From Lachnospiraceae bacterium (GTDB lineage Bacteria; Bacillota; Clostridia; Lachnospirales; Lachnospiraceae), in NCBI GenBank assembly GCA_016287675.1, contig JAEFAR010000006.1, positions 1 through 64,000 of the forward strand: a DNA stretch of 64,000 bases, written 5' to 3'. The notes beneath the pieces are model-generated. The model searched no databases, was not told where the DNA came from, and worked only from the letters and a program-made list of their open reading frames with translations. Both the position numbers and the translations under genes were made by a program. Positions 1 to 7,571 of this stretch are shown in pieces; positions within the stretch are counted from its first letter, which is position 1, and the number at the start of each line of letters is the position of its first letter.

Positions 1-564
1 GTCGATCTTTGCCGCTTCGATCAGGGAGTCGGGAACCTGTTCCATGAACTGCTTCATGAGGAAGAGGCCCATGGGCTTTACTATGGCGGGAACGATCAAT
101 GAAAGATAGTTGTCCAGCCAGTTGAGGTGAGCCATTACCAGGTAATTGGGAATGGCCGTTACATGGGACGAGAACATGAGGGCAGTCACTATCAGCCAGA
201 AGATCAGGTTCCTGCCGGGGAATCTGTGCTTTGCAAGAGGGTAGGCACAGAGACTGGCAACAAACAGATGACCCGCGGTACCGAACAGTGTGATGAACAC
301 TGTGTTAAAGATGTAGCGGCTGAAGGGCACCCAGGACTCGCTCATGAGTACAAAGATGTCGTGAAAGTTCTTAAATGTAGGATTTCTTACGAAGAAGCGG
401 GGAGGGAAGATGAACAGTTCCTCCAGAGGCTTCAATGAGTTACATACAGCCAGCACAAGGGGGAGACCCATAAACGCTCCGAGAATGATAAGGAGAGCAA
501 GACTTATGGTGTTTCCCACCAGTGAGTGGGTCTGCTTTGCTCTTTTTTTGTGCTTTATTATCAT
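1..564 (-). CDS. Carbohydrate ABC transporter permease, MalG type (partial, C-terminus cut by window edge)
   Basis: Inner-membrane subunit of a sugar ABC importer. Only the first 188 codons are inside the window. The protein begins with a short basic cytoplasmic segment (MIIIKHKKRAK), then a first hydrophobic helix (around SLALLIILGAFMGLPLVLA), an extracytoplasmic segment, and the start of the permease core. The position after the MalF-type permease, with only 2 bases between that stop and this ATG, is typical of MalF-MalG pairs. A GTG six bases upstream is an alternative start overlapping the previous gene. The conserved EAA loop has just been reached at the edge (the last visible residues are EAAKID), in keeping with a MalG-like subunit. 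The substrate is inferred only from the neighbouring glycosidases. Confidence 0.9.
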   Translation of the reverse strand, partial: MIIKHKKRAKQTHSLVGNTISLALLIILGAFMGLPLVLAVCNSLKPLEELFIFPPRFFVRNPTFKNFHDIFVLMSESWVPFSRYIFNTVFITLFGTAGHLFVASLCAYPLAKHRFPGRNLIFWLIVTALMFSSHVTAIPNYLVMAHLNWLDNYLSLIVPAIVKPMGLFLMKQFMEQVPDSLIEAAKID

Positions 565-566
565 GA

Positions 567-1529
567 TCACTGCCCTACCTTTCTGAGTAAGGCCTGGATC
601 CCCTTATTGCAAAGGATCATGACCATGAAGAGGAGAGTGGCGATGGCTGAAGCGTATCCCATTTCAAATCTGATGCTTCCGTAGTCCACAAGGTGTGAAA
701 CTACTGTATGTGCTGCGTAGTTGACGCTGGGGAAACCTGCCAGGGCCGCCAGCTGTTCGTGGATGGCAAAGGATGATGTGATGGTCATTACCGCACCGAA
801 CATGAGCTGAGGCTTCATGGAAGGGAGAGTGATGTACCAGAGTTCCTGAAAACGGTTTTTGATACCGTCCATGTAACCCGCTTCGTAAAGTGACTGATCC
901 ACGTTCTGCAGACCTGCTATGAAGGAAAGGAAGCCGGTACCCATACTCATCCAGAGGACTACTATTATGAGGATGGGAACGATGTACTTCTGATCCTCGA
1001 ACCAAAGGTGAGGAGAGTAGGTGATACCGAGTTTCATGAGCCATGCATTTGCAAAGCCGTAGGTGTCGCTTGAAAATATGTACTTCCACACGATATATGC
1101 CTGACCGGAAATGGTCGGTGCATAGAAGAGCAGGGTCATGAAGGCACGGACTTTTTTGTTCTTGATGTCATTTATCATCCATGCAATGAAAAGCGCCATG
1201 AAGTAGCCGATGGGGCCCGTTACGACAGCAAACAGAAAGGTGTTTTTGATGGCTGTCAGGAAAACTTCGTCCGCAAAGAACAGGTCGATATAGTTCTGCC
1301 AGCCCACAAATCTCGGCTGTTCAAGGATGTTGAAGTAGGTGAAGCTGAGTCCGATGGAAACCAGTACCGGTGCCAGAACAAAAACAGTGAAAAGCAGGCA
1401 GTAGGGTAACATAAAGAGATAGGACATCCTGTGACGACAGATGTCTTTCCAAAGACTCTTTGCCTTTTTTTTGATATATCTTGGATAAATGTCCCAAGAG
1501 AGATTGTCGTTTTTTTCTTTATTCTTCAT
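567..1529 (-). CDS. Carbohydrate ABC transporter permease, MalF/UgpA type
   Basis: A 320-residue membrane subunit of a sugar importer. A basic N-terminal tail (about 30 residues) is followed by six predicted membrane helices, the first near residues 38-60. The binding-protein-dependent transport EAA motif is visible as EAGYMDGIKNRFQELWYITLP at about residues 215-235, including the conserved EA...DG spacing where the ATPase docks. It lies 10 bases downstream of the large binding protein and 2 bases upstream of the MalG-type partner, so the three are surely co-transcribed. No ATPase gene is present; such operons often use a shared MsmX-type ATPase encoded elsewhere, which is an inference here. 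Confidence 0.93.
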   Translation of the reverse strand: MKNKEKNDNLSWDIYPRYIKKKAKSLWKDICRHRMSYLFMLPYCLLFTVFVLAPVLVSIGLSFTYFNILEQPRFVGWQNYIDLFFADEVFLTAIKNTFLFAVVTGPIGYFMALFIAWMINDIKNKKVRAFMTLLFYAPTISGQAYIVWKYIFSSDTYGFANAWLMKLGITYSPHLWFEDQKYIVPILIIVVLWMSMGTGFLSFIAGLQNVDQSLYEAGYMDGIKNRFQELWYITLPSMKPQLMFGAVMTITSSFAIHEQLAALAGFPSVNYAAHTVVSHLVDYGSIRFEMGYASAIATLLFMVMILCNKGIQALLRKVGQ

Positions 1530-1539
1530 CGCATAACTC

Positions 1540-4434
1540 CTAATCCACCGGTAATCCGAATTCGAGACGCTTTCTTTCGATCTCGTAATTGATCTGTTTT
1601 ACGTAATCCTGCAGAGTTTCGCGAGGATCTTCATTGTTGTTGTAAACCGTGTAGAATGCGTTTTTGATGTGGCGCTCGGTGAAGTAGCCGCCGGGAACCT
1701 GAGGAAGAGCCTTTACCCAGGAGAGCTGGTTCACCAGTTCTCTGTAGTCTGCGGTGGCCCAGGGAAGGTTTTCCAGAGCCTTCATGTTGGCTGTTGCCAC
1801 ACGTCCCGCAACTCCCAGCACGTTCTCGATCTCGTTGCCGTATTCGGTCTGTGTGACATCGCTCATCCACCATTTGAGGAATTCCCAGCTCTCATCCGGC
1901 ATGTCGCTGGTGGCCATGATGACGCAGGCGGTCTCCCAGGCCGAAACCGAATGATCCAGGCTGCCGTCTTCCTTACGATAGCCGGGAACGAGGGTGAAGC
2001 CCCAATCCCCCTTTATCTCGGGAGCAAAAACGGAGAGGTAGTTGTACTGAGTGTAATCTCCGATGGCGAGGGGCATCTCGCCGGTACGGAAACGGCTGGC
2101 CATGTCGTAGGAAACAGGCATGCCGTAGTTTACGTAATTTCCGCTCCACTGCTTGAAGGCAGCCACCGCATTTTCGGTGTCCAATGCGCTGTGCTTGGAA
2201 TCTTCCGTGTAGTACTTGCCGTCATGCTGATAAAGGAACATGGCGAATGTGGTCCAGTCGGGGAAGATGCCGATGTTCATATTGCTTTTCTGGATAACGG
2301 AGAGGCATCTGTAAAACTCATCCCAGGTGGTGGGCACTTCCAGGCCCAGCTCATGCAGGATGTCTGCCCTGTAAAACATCACATGGAAGGACATTGTCTG
2401 TGGTAAGGCATATACACCGCCTTCCAGAGTGAACTGATCGAAAGCTTCCTTATAGAAATAATCCTTTACTTCTTCGAAATCCGGGAACTGAGTGAGATCC
2501 AGAACTGCGTTCCTGAGAGCGTAGTTCATGGGCTCTATGCCCGCTACATTAAGTGCCACGTCAGGTCCTTTTCCTGCCAGAGTGGCGGAGAGGAGAACGT
2601 CTTTGTTGACCAGCTTGATGTTGACAGGGATCTTTTTTGACGGAACGAAGTAGTTGTCTACAAGGGTTTTAATGACCGTAGCCTGATCACGTCCGCCGCC
2701 GGTCATGCTTGTAATGTTGCTTCCGTCTGCAAGGATCCAGACATCAAGAACATCGGTTTCGTCGTCGTAGATCTCTCCGATGCTGTCATAGTCCTCGACA
2801 AAGCTTGCAAAGAACTGCTTGAGTTCATGCAGCACACTTCTGAAAAAGCCGGGCGTAACCTTCGGTTCTTTTGCATCGGAACCGCAGATCTGGATGTAGT
2901 CGATCTCCAGAGGCTGCTCGCTCATGGTGAGGATCCAGGAACTTAAGGAAACGATGTTGTCTTTAAAGGCTGTCCACTGCTTTGCAATGTTTTCGGGTTT
3001 CTTTACGATCCTGTCAAGCTGATTGATGAGGTTGTCTATGGCCTGGGTTTCGCTGCCTTTACGTCCCTGTGAGTAATCTGTGACCATTTCCTTAAGGGAC
3101 TTTATCACCTCATATTGTTCAGCGATACGTTTCAGAGTGTCGGGGCATTTTACTTCCAGCTGGTAATCACGCATGGTGTCGGGAGAACTTCCTATTATCA
3201 TCAGGAGCTCTCTGTAAACGGAATTGAGTTCTTCAACGCTTCCGCTTGCCATACGCAGTATGTCCGCCAGCTCCTGACCGAGCCCGATGCGGAAGGAGAG
3301 AGTGTGTTTTCCGGCAGGGAGGCGGAAGCAGTAGGGATCCTCGCCATCGCCCAGTACCGAAAGCTGCCATGCATTCTCGTAGTAGAAGTAGAATTCCTCC
3401 GCTTCTTTAAAGGGTGTTTCTCCGTCGATCTCCAGAGAACGGCAGACTGTAACGCCTGTGTTCTTGTTCTGCCTGTACTTGACCATGATCTTGTAGAGGC
3501 CGTCTTCGGGAACTTCAAATTCCCAGGTTATCCATTGACCCACCAGCTTCCAGTTGGTACCGCCGATGGTGTTGAGTCTTGTTTTTGATGCGCTGTAGGG
3601 CTCCGTGAGAGAAGATGTCCTGTCGGGAATGGGGTAGAGTGTGGAATCCGATTTAAGTATCGCATCCTCACCCTGCACTTTTACTGTTACGGAGCTGATC
3701 TCTCTCATTCCTTCGGAACGGTTCTTTGCGTCGTATTCCGCGTAAGAGGGGAGTGGCTTCTCCTGAGTAAGTGCGATCTCTCCGATGACCATGGGCTCTT
3801 TTACCGAGGTAAGGGTAACGGTGTTTTTGCCTTTTTCAAAGTAGTATTTGTAGGCACCCGTCACATAACCGTTACTGTCTTTTACAAAGGAAGTGATCCA
3901 TTCCGGAGCTTCTTCCTGACGGGGACGGATGTCATTACCTCTGGAATCCTTAAGGATCTCTTCCGCATTTTTCCAGATCCTTGTGAATTCCGTGTACTGC
4001 GATCCGTCAAAAGGGATGGAGCCGTTAATGTAGATCTTTCTTTCTATGGTATTGTTCTTTCCCTTAATGGGATAGTAGGTCAGACGGATGTTGTAGAAGC
4101 CTGCTTCCGGAACGTTAAAGGTGTAAGTGGCCGAGCCCTCTTCCGGAGTCAGAAGGCTTTTTCCGCTTCGACCTTCGTAGTCCGACAGTACTTCAAAGCC
4201 TTCACCGGATGAGGAGCAGGAGCCGCCGGAGAGAACGATCTCTCTGTCCGGGGATGAGGCATTTGAATGTGCTTCCAGATAGGAGCTGTAGCTGTCGGCA
4301 TTATGTACCATTGCGCTGATGTCCGGACGGACTGTCCCTTCGTCACTCGGGGCTGCTTTTACAGCCGTGAGGGGCACCAGCAGGACAAGGGTTAACGCAA
4401 GTGCTGTGGTTCTTTTTACGAAATGACCTTTCAT
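1540..4434 (-). CDS. Very large extracellular solute-binding protein with N-terminal carbohydrate-binding-like domains
   Basis: A 964-residue secreted protein, about twice the usual size of a sugar-binding protein. Residues 1-27 form a Sec signal peptide ending around AVKA-AP; there is no lipobox Cys, so it is not an ordinary lipoprotein. Two beta-sandwich-like segments (about 65-215 and 270-395) have the FNVPEAGFYNIRLTYY / FEVPEDGLYKIMVKYR pattern seen in galactose-binding-like or CBM6/35-like folds. A helical linker follows (about 400-540). The C-terminal part (about 560-960) is a family 1 solute-binding protein: TWDEFYRCL, GEMPLAIGDY and SWEFLKWWMS are typical blocks. It sits between the GH43 lipoprotein and the permeases. 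The ribosome site GGAGG precedes the chosen ATG. How it is held at the cell surface is not obvious from the sequence. Confidence 0.88.
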   Translation of the reverse strand: MKGHFVKRTTALALTLVLLVPLTAVKAAPSDEGTVRPDISAMVHNADSYSSYLEAHSNASSPDREIVLSGGSCSSSGEGFEVLSDYEGRSGKSLLTPEEGSATYTFNVPEAGFYNIRLTYYPIKGKNNTIERKIYINGSIPFDGSQYTEFTRIWKNAEEILKDSRGNDIRPRQEEAPEWITSFVKDSNGYVTGAYKYYFEKGKNTVTLTSVKEPMVIGEIALTQEKPLPSYAEYDAKNRSEGMREISSVTVKVQGEDAILKSDSTLYPIPDRTSSLTEPYSASKTRLNTIGGTNWKLVGQWITWEFEVPEDGLYKIMVKYRQNKNTGVTVCRSLEIDGETPFKEAEEFYFYYENAWQLSVLGDGEDPYCFRLPAGKHTLSFRIGLGQELADILRMASGSVEELNSVYRELLMIIGSSPDTMRDYQLEVKCPDTLKRIAEQYEVIKSLKEMVTDYSQGRKGSETQAIDNLINQLDRIVKKPENIAKQWTAFKDNIVSLSSWILTMSEQPLEIDYIQICGSDAKEPKVTPGFFRSVLHELKQFFASFVEDYDSIGEIYDDETDVLDVWILADGSNITSMTGGGRDQATVIKTLVDNYFVPSKKIPVNIKLVNKDVLLSATLAGKGPDVALNVAGIEPMNYALRNAVLDLTQFPDFEEVKDYFYKEAFDQFTLEGGVYALPQTMSFHVMFYRADILHELGLEVPTTWDEFYRCLSVIQKSNMNIGIFPDWTTFAMFLYQHDGKYYTEDSKHSALDTENAVAAFKQWSGNYVNYGMPVSYDMASRFRTGEMPLAIGDYTQYNYLSVFAPEIKGDWGFTLVPGYRKEDGSLDHSVSAWETACVIMATSDMPDESWEFLKWWMSDVTQTEYGNEIENVLGVAGRVATANMKALENLPWATADYRELVNQLSWVKALPQVPGGYFTERHIKNAFYTVYNNNEDPRETLQDYVKQINYEIERKRLEFGLPVD

Positions 4435-4455
4435 TTCATTTCCTCCGCTGTCTGG

Positions 4456-6459
4456 TTAACGTAATTTCCAGTTTGAAACAAAAGAGATCTCCATATCCCC
4501 GTTGTCTTTGAAAACAATGGGAAGCCAGATGTATCTTGAATCGTTCAGAGTGTCTGCAAACCATCTGTCACCCATGTAGATCCATGTACCGCTGTTCACA
4601 TCGAGGAAGATGCAGGTGCTCTGGGATTCGAAGGTGGTATGGTTTGAGTCTCCTATGCAGGGATCGCCTTTGGATGTCCATTCGCCCATTACTGAATCCG
4701 CAACATAGTATCTTGCCTGATTGGGAGCCCATCCGGTACAGCCGGAGGTCATGAGATAGTACCTTCCGTCCTTAAGGAAGAGGGCAGGAGCTTCACGCTG
4801 GGCTCCGGGGAAGAGACGGATGAAGTCCTTGCCGTAAACCGCTTTTTCGGGTTCTGTTTCAAGGTAAGTGTAATCCTCGTTAAGCTTTGAAATGTAAAGC
4901 GTCAGGTTCTCTTCGCTGGAGTAGATGATGTAGGCTGTTCCGTCGGTGTCCTTAAAGAGATTCATGTCCCTTGCCATGCCCTTGCTCTGGGGATGCTTGT
5001 CTTCCTGATCGGGAGGACAGGTGTTCAGTCTGTATCTTCCCACGAAACGATAGGGGCCGAAGGGAGTGTCGCTTACCGCCACACCTGCACAGGCAGCGGC
5101 GTAATTACTGTTACTGGTGGCTGTGGGACCGTCTGCATGGAACCAGAGAACGTACTGCCTGTTCTTTTCGTTGTAGATGAGCTTCGGACGCTCGATCACG
5201 GCGCGTTCCGCATCGAGAGCCAGAGCGACATTGTCCAGCTCCGCATCCGAGTATCCTGCATATAAATCCTTAAAGTATTCTTCCTTTTCAAGTGCTCTTC
5301 TTGAGGGCACGTTTCTCATGATGATACCCTCGAACTTCCAGTTGTAGAGATCGTCGGATGTGTAGGCACAGACACCGCCGCGATAGCCGTGGGTCTTGTC
5401 TTCGCCGACCCAGACCCATTTGGTCGAGATCTTGCCTGTTTCGGGATCGGGGATCTCCAGCTGCTGGACCTGACCGCCGTGAGCCTGTATGGGGGTGCCT
5501 TCGGTATCTGTCCATACGGCACCGGGATTAAAGGAATCATATTTGTATTTTTTGGTAAGCATTTTGTAACTCTCCCTGAGATCTTTAAATTTTTGTTTGA
5601 TCTGATTTACTCCGTTGTTACTTTCTTTTGAAAGAAACTTTTCCGCGGCTTCGAGAGCGGAAAGATAGGATTTAACGGACTTCTCCGTGTAGAGTTCCGC
5701 TGCATTGTCCACCCTCATGGATTCAACGGCGGCGGAAAGAAGTTCCCTTGTGTATTCCGGTTCCGAAGCTATGGTGATATAGCTGAGGATGGGAGACTCC
5801 ATAAAGGTGTGAGCATCCGGATTGCAGACTTTTAAGTTCAGTATCCCGTCCGTAACCTTTGTCTCGAAGCTTTTTTCATTTACGTTGTAGCGGAGGATCT
5901 TTTCTGCTTTTATCTCGGTCTTTCCTTCGCATTCCACGCTGATCTTTCTGACGCCGAAGGGATTGTAAAACCCAAGTGTTACGGTGTAATTTCCTTCGGG
6001 AACCGAGAAATCGTAGCAGATACCGGTTTTTGAAGGATCCGATGCGTTTTTTGAAACCACCCACTTAAATGCCGTGACCCCTTCTCCCAGACTGTCTTCT
6101 TCGGACAGGATGTCGGGAGATCCGTGATAGCCCCAATATAATTTAGTCACGGGATCTTCTCCGTAGGGCATATCGGACTGTGACTGACACAGACCCGCAG
6201 GAAATCCGGTCGGGAAGATCCCCGTATCCTTCGTTGCGCAATCCACGCGGTACAATGTGAAATCAGCCATCAGCATTTCTTTGGCTGTCCGGGTGAATGA
6301 CTGTGATGCGACCGGTTCCGCAGTGGGAGCTGCCACTGAAGGGGGCATTTCCGCGGGAAAGGTTGTCTCTTCCCGGCCACAGCCGGCCGAGAGCAGCGCA
6401 ACAGCGAGAACACCGGCTTTTAGGACTTGTTTTACGCCGTTTTTAAAGGGAAAAACCAT
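4456..6459 (-). CDS. GH43-family lipoprotein, probable exo-beta-1,3-galactanase-like glycosidase
   Basis: A 667-residue surface lipoprotein: signal peptide with lipobox LSAGC (Cys about 26). Residues about 65-230 form a beta-rich domain resembling a malectin- or CBM-like module, followed by a helical spacer to about 310. The C-terminal half is a five-bladed GH43-like catalytic domain: WVWVGEDKTHG, VIERPKLIYN, MARDMNLFKDTDGTAYIIYS, REAPALF (probable general acid Glu) and MGDRW. The RDMNLF and GDRW blocks recall GH43 subfamily 24, whose members cut beta-1,3-galactan; this subfamily call is from memory. It is the first gene of the minus-strand operon, with an AGGAG ribosome site, behind LacI-type operators. 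It probably trims galactan outside the cell to feed the transporter. Confidence 0.85.
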   Translation of the reverse strand: MVFPFKNGVKQVLKAGVLAVALLSAGCGREETTFPAEMPPSVAAPTAEPVASQSFTRTAKEMLMADFTLYRVDCATKDTGIFPTGFPAGLCQSQSDMPYGEDPVTKLYWGYHGSPDILSEEDSLGEGVTAFKWVVSKNASDPSKTGICYDFSVPEGNYTVTLGFYNPFGVRKISVECEGKTEIKAEKILRYNVNEKSFETKVTDGILNLKVCNPDAHTFMESPILSYITIASEPEYTRELLSAAVESMRVDNAAELYTEKSVKSYLSALEAAEKFLSKESNNGVNQIKQKFKDLRESYKMLTKKYKYDSFNPGAVWTDTEGTPIQAHGGQVQQLEIPDPETGKISTKWVWVGEDKTHGYRGGVCAYTSDDLYNWKFEGIIMRNVPSRRALEKEEYFKDLYAGYSDAELDNVALALDAERAVIERPKLIYNEKNRQYVLWFHADGPTATSNSNYAAACAGVAVSDTPFGPYRFVGRYRLNTCPPDQEDKHPQSKGMARDMNLFKDTDGTAYIIYSSEENLTLYISKLNEDYTYLETEPEKAVYGKDFIRLFPGAQREAPALFLKDGRYYLMTSGCTGWAPNQARYYVADSVMGEWTSKGDPCIGDSNHTTFESQSTCIFLDVNSGTWIYMGDRWFADTLNDSRYIWLPIVFKDNGDMEISFVSNWKLR

Positions 6460-6512
6460 AATTCTTCTCCTGAATTTTTGGAATCATTAATTTCTGTTTA
6501 GATTAAATTTAG

Positions 6513-6541
6513 AATATACCATAAATGAAAATTGTGCAATC
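6513..6541 (-). promoter_or_regulatory. Probable promoter of the glycan operon (extended -10)
   Basis: Read on the minus strand there is TGG-TATATT, an extended -10 element (complement of 6513-6518 with the TG just upstream), and a TTGCAC/ATTGCA -35-like hexamer 15-16 bases upstream. The -35 region overlaps the first LacI-type operator, which fits repression by steric block. The start of the GH43 gene lies about 50 bases downstream. Confidence 0.55.
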
Positions 6542-6614
6542 GATTACATATACAAAAATGCAATCGATTTTTTGTGCAACTTGCACAAAAAAAATAATCA
6601 TACAATCGATTTCA
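6535..6614 (-). promoter_or_regulatory. Cluster of three LacI/GalR-type operators plus a 25-bp palindrome
   Basis: Three copies of a CAATCGATT core occur at 6535-6548, 6559-6572 and 6601-6614. The first matches the LacI/GalR consensus TGNAANCGNTTNCA at every defined position; the other two match less fully. Between copies two and three is a perfect palindrome of 12 + 1 + 12 bases at 6568-6592 (arms contain TTGTGCAA), which could bind a second regulator. All sit directly upstream of the GH43-binding protein-permease operon. No regulator gene is in the window. Confidence 0.75.
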
Positions 6615-6691
6615 CATGTAAAACATAGCCTTGCAAAACATTATGAAACCGCCAATATTACTAACTTTTAAGGCAAAAAAGCAATAAAAAC

Positions 6692-6728
6692 GAGCGCCTG
6701 ATCCGAAGAAACGCTTCGGAAGGCGCTC
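6692..6728 (-). terminator. Rho-independent terminator of the YgjV-like gene
   Basis: Stem GAGCGCCT/AGGCGCTC continued by TCCGAAG/CTTCGGA around a short loop. On the minus strand it is followed by GTTTTTATTGC, a T-rich tail, so it ends the gene that finishes at 6759. Confidence 0.85.
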
Positions 6729-6758
6729 ATTTTGTGACATTATTGGATTTGTGAGTTT

Positions 6759-7358
6759 TTACCTTACAAGCATTCCGTTTTCTTCCCGGAAGCCCATTTT
6801 TTTCAAATACTCTTTGTGAACAGCGTTGTTTCCGTCGTAACAGAGCTTTGAGTAGCCCATCTCGTTAAGCTGTTTGTAAACAAAACTGCCCAGTTTGCAG
6901 TCACGATACTGAGGAGTGGAGTAGTCCGTGAGGAACAGGAACTCGTTTCCGCTGCTTTTTCCCAGTGTTATGCCTGCCAGATTATCATCCCGGAGTTCAA
7001 GAAAGACCTTATTGACCTCGGACAGCCTCGATCCTCTGTCCGGGAAGTATCTGTCGATGTCTTCCTTGTATCTTTCAAGCATATGCACGGCGGATGCGTC
7101 ATTTACCGATGCTTCGATAAGCGTAAAGGCTTTGTCTTTGTTGATCAGCTTTACAAGAAACCAGATGTTTATGGCCACCAGCGCTGCATTCATTACGGCA
7201 GTGGGGTAGGAGCGGATCACCAGGGCATATATACAGAATATCAAGGATCCGATGGTGTTGATTATTCTGAGTTTTATGACGGAACTCATGAGGAGGGACA
7301 CCACCACCAGCAAAGAACCAAGGTATCCGATGAGTTCCCAGATCAATTCTTTTGTCAT
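6759..7358 (-). CDS. YgjV-like membrane protein fused to a GNAT-like C-terminal domain
   Basis: A 199-residue protein. Residues 1-75 hold three closely spaced hydrophobic helices resembling the YgjV/Imp family of small inner-membrane proteins (ELIGYLGSLLVVVSLLM, then GSLIFCIYALVIRSYPTAVMNA). The rest (about 85-199) is soluble and looks like an N-acetyltransferase fold: LAGITLGKSSGNEFLFLTDY, KLGSFVYKQLNEMGYSKLCYDG, and a final NAVHKEYLKKMGF. Family members with this layout occur in other bacteria as far as I recall, but the function is unknown. It has its own promoter and terminator and stands between the glycan operon and lacZ without being part of either. Confidence 0.75.
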   Translation of the reverse strand: MTKELIWELIGYLGSLLVVVSLLMSSVIKLRIINTIGSLIFCIYALVIRSYPTAVMNAALVAINIWFLVKLINKDKAFTLIEASVNDASAVHMLERYKEDIDRYFPDRGSRLSEVNKVFLELRDDNLAGITLGKSSGNEFLFLTDYSTPQYRDCKLGSFVYKQLNEMGYSKLCYDGNNAVHKEYLKKMGFREENGMLVR

Positions 7359-7405
7359 TTTTATACCATCCTTTATAAAAATATAATCTTTTAAAGCGAA
7401 TCGTT

Positions 7406-7434
7406 ATTATATCATGAAAAAGTACAAAACTCAA
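7406..7434 (-). promoter_or_regulatory. Promoter of the YgjV-like gene
   Basis: On the minus strand TTGAGT (complement of 7429-7434) is separated by 17 bases from a perfect TATAAT (complement of 7406-7411), about 50 bases before the ATG at 7358. Confidence 0.65.
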
Positions 7435-7479
7435 GGGCGCGGGAGATGGCATTGTGCAACAAAGGGTATTTTTTTCACA

Positions 7480-7508
7480 TTTACAAATGGTTTATATTAA
7501 ACTATAAT
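7480..7508 (+). promoter_or_regulatory. Sigma-A promoter of the beta-galactosidase gene
   Basis: TTTACA (7480-7485), a 17-base spacer and a perfect TATAAT (7503-7508). Transcription would start near 7515, about 57 bases before the ATG. Confidence 0.85.
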
Positions 7509-7517
7509 AGTTCAGCC

Positions 7518-7529
7518 TAAAACGTTTTA
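7518..7529 (+). promoter_or_regulatory. LacI/CcpA-type operator overlapping the lacZ transcription start
   Basis: Perfect palindrome TAAAACGTTTTA centred on CG, the shape of LacI-family or cre sites, located just downstream of the -10 box, where binding would block initiation. A TTGTGCAAC motif shared with the palindrome of the neighbouring glycan operon lies upstream at 7452-7460. Confidence 0.6.
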
Positions 7530-7571
7530 AAAAGAGATGAAGATTTTATTCATATAATAAGGAGAAATGCT

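Noticed and set aside
127-438. Short plus-strand frame opposite the MalG-type permease
   Set aside because: Antisense to a well-supported permease gene; no family features.
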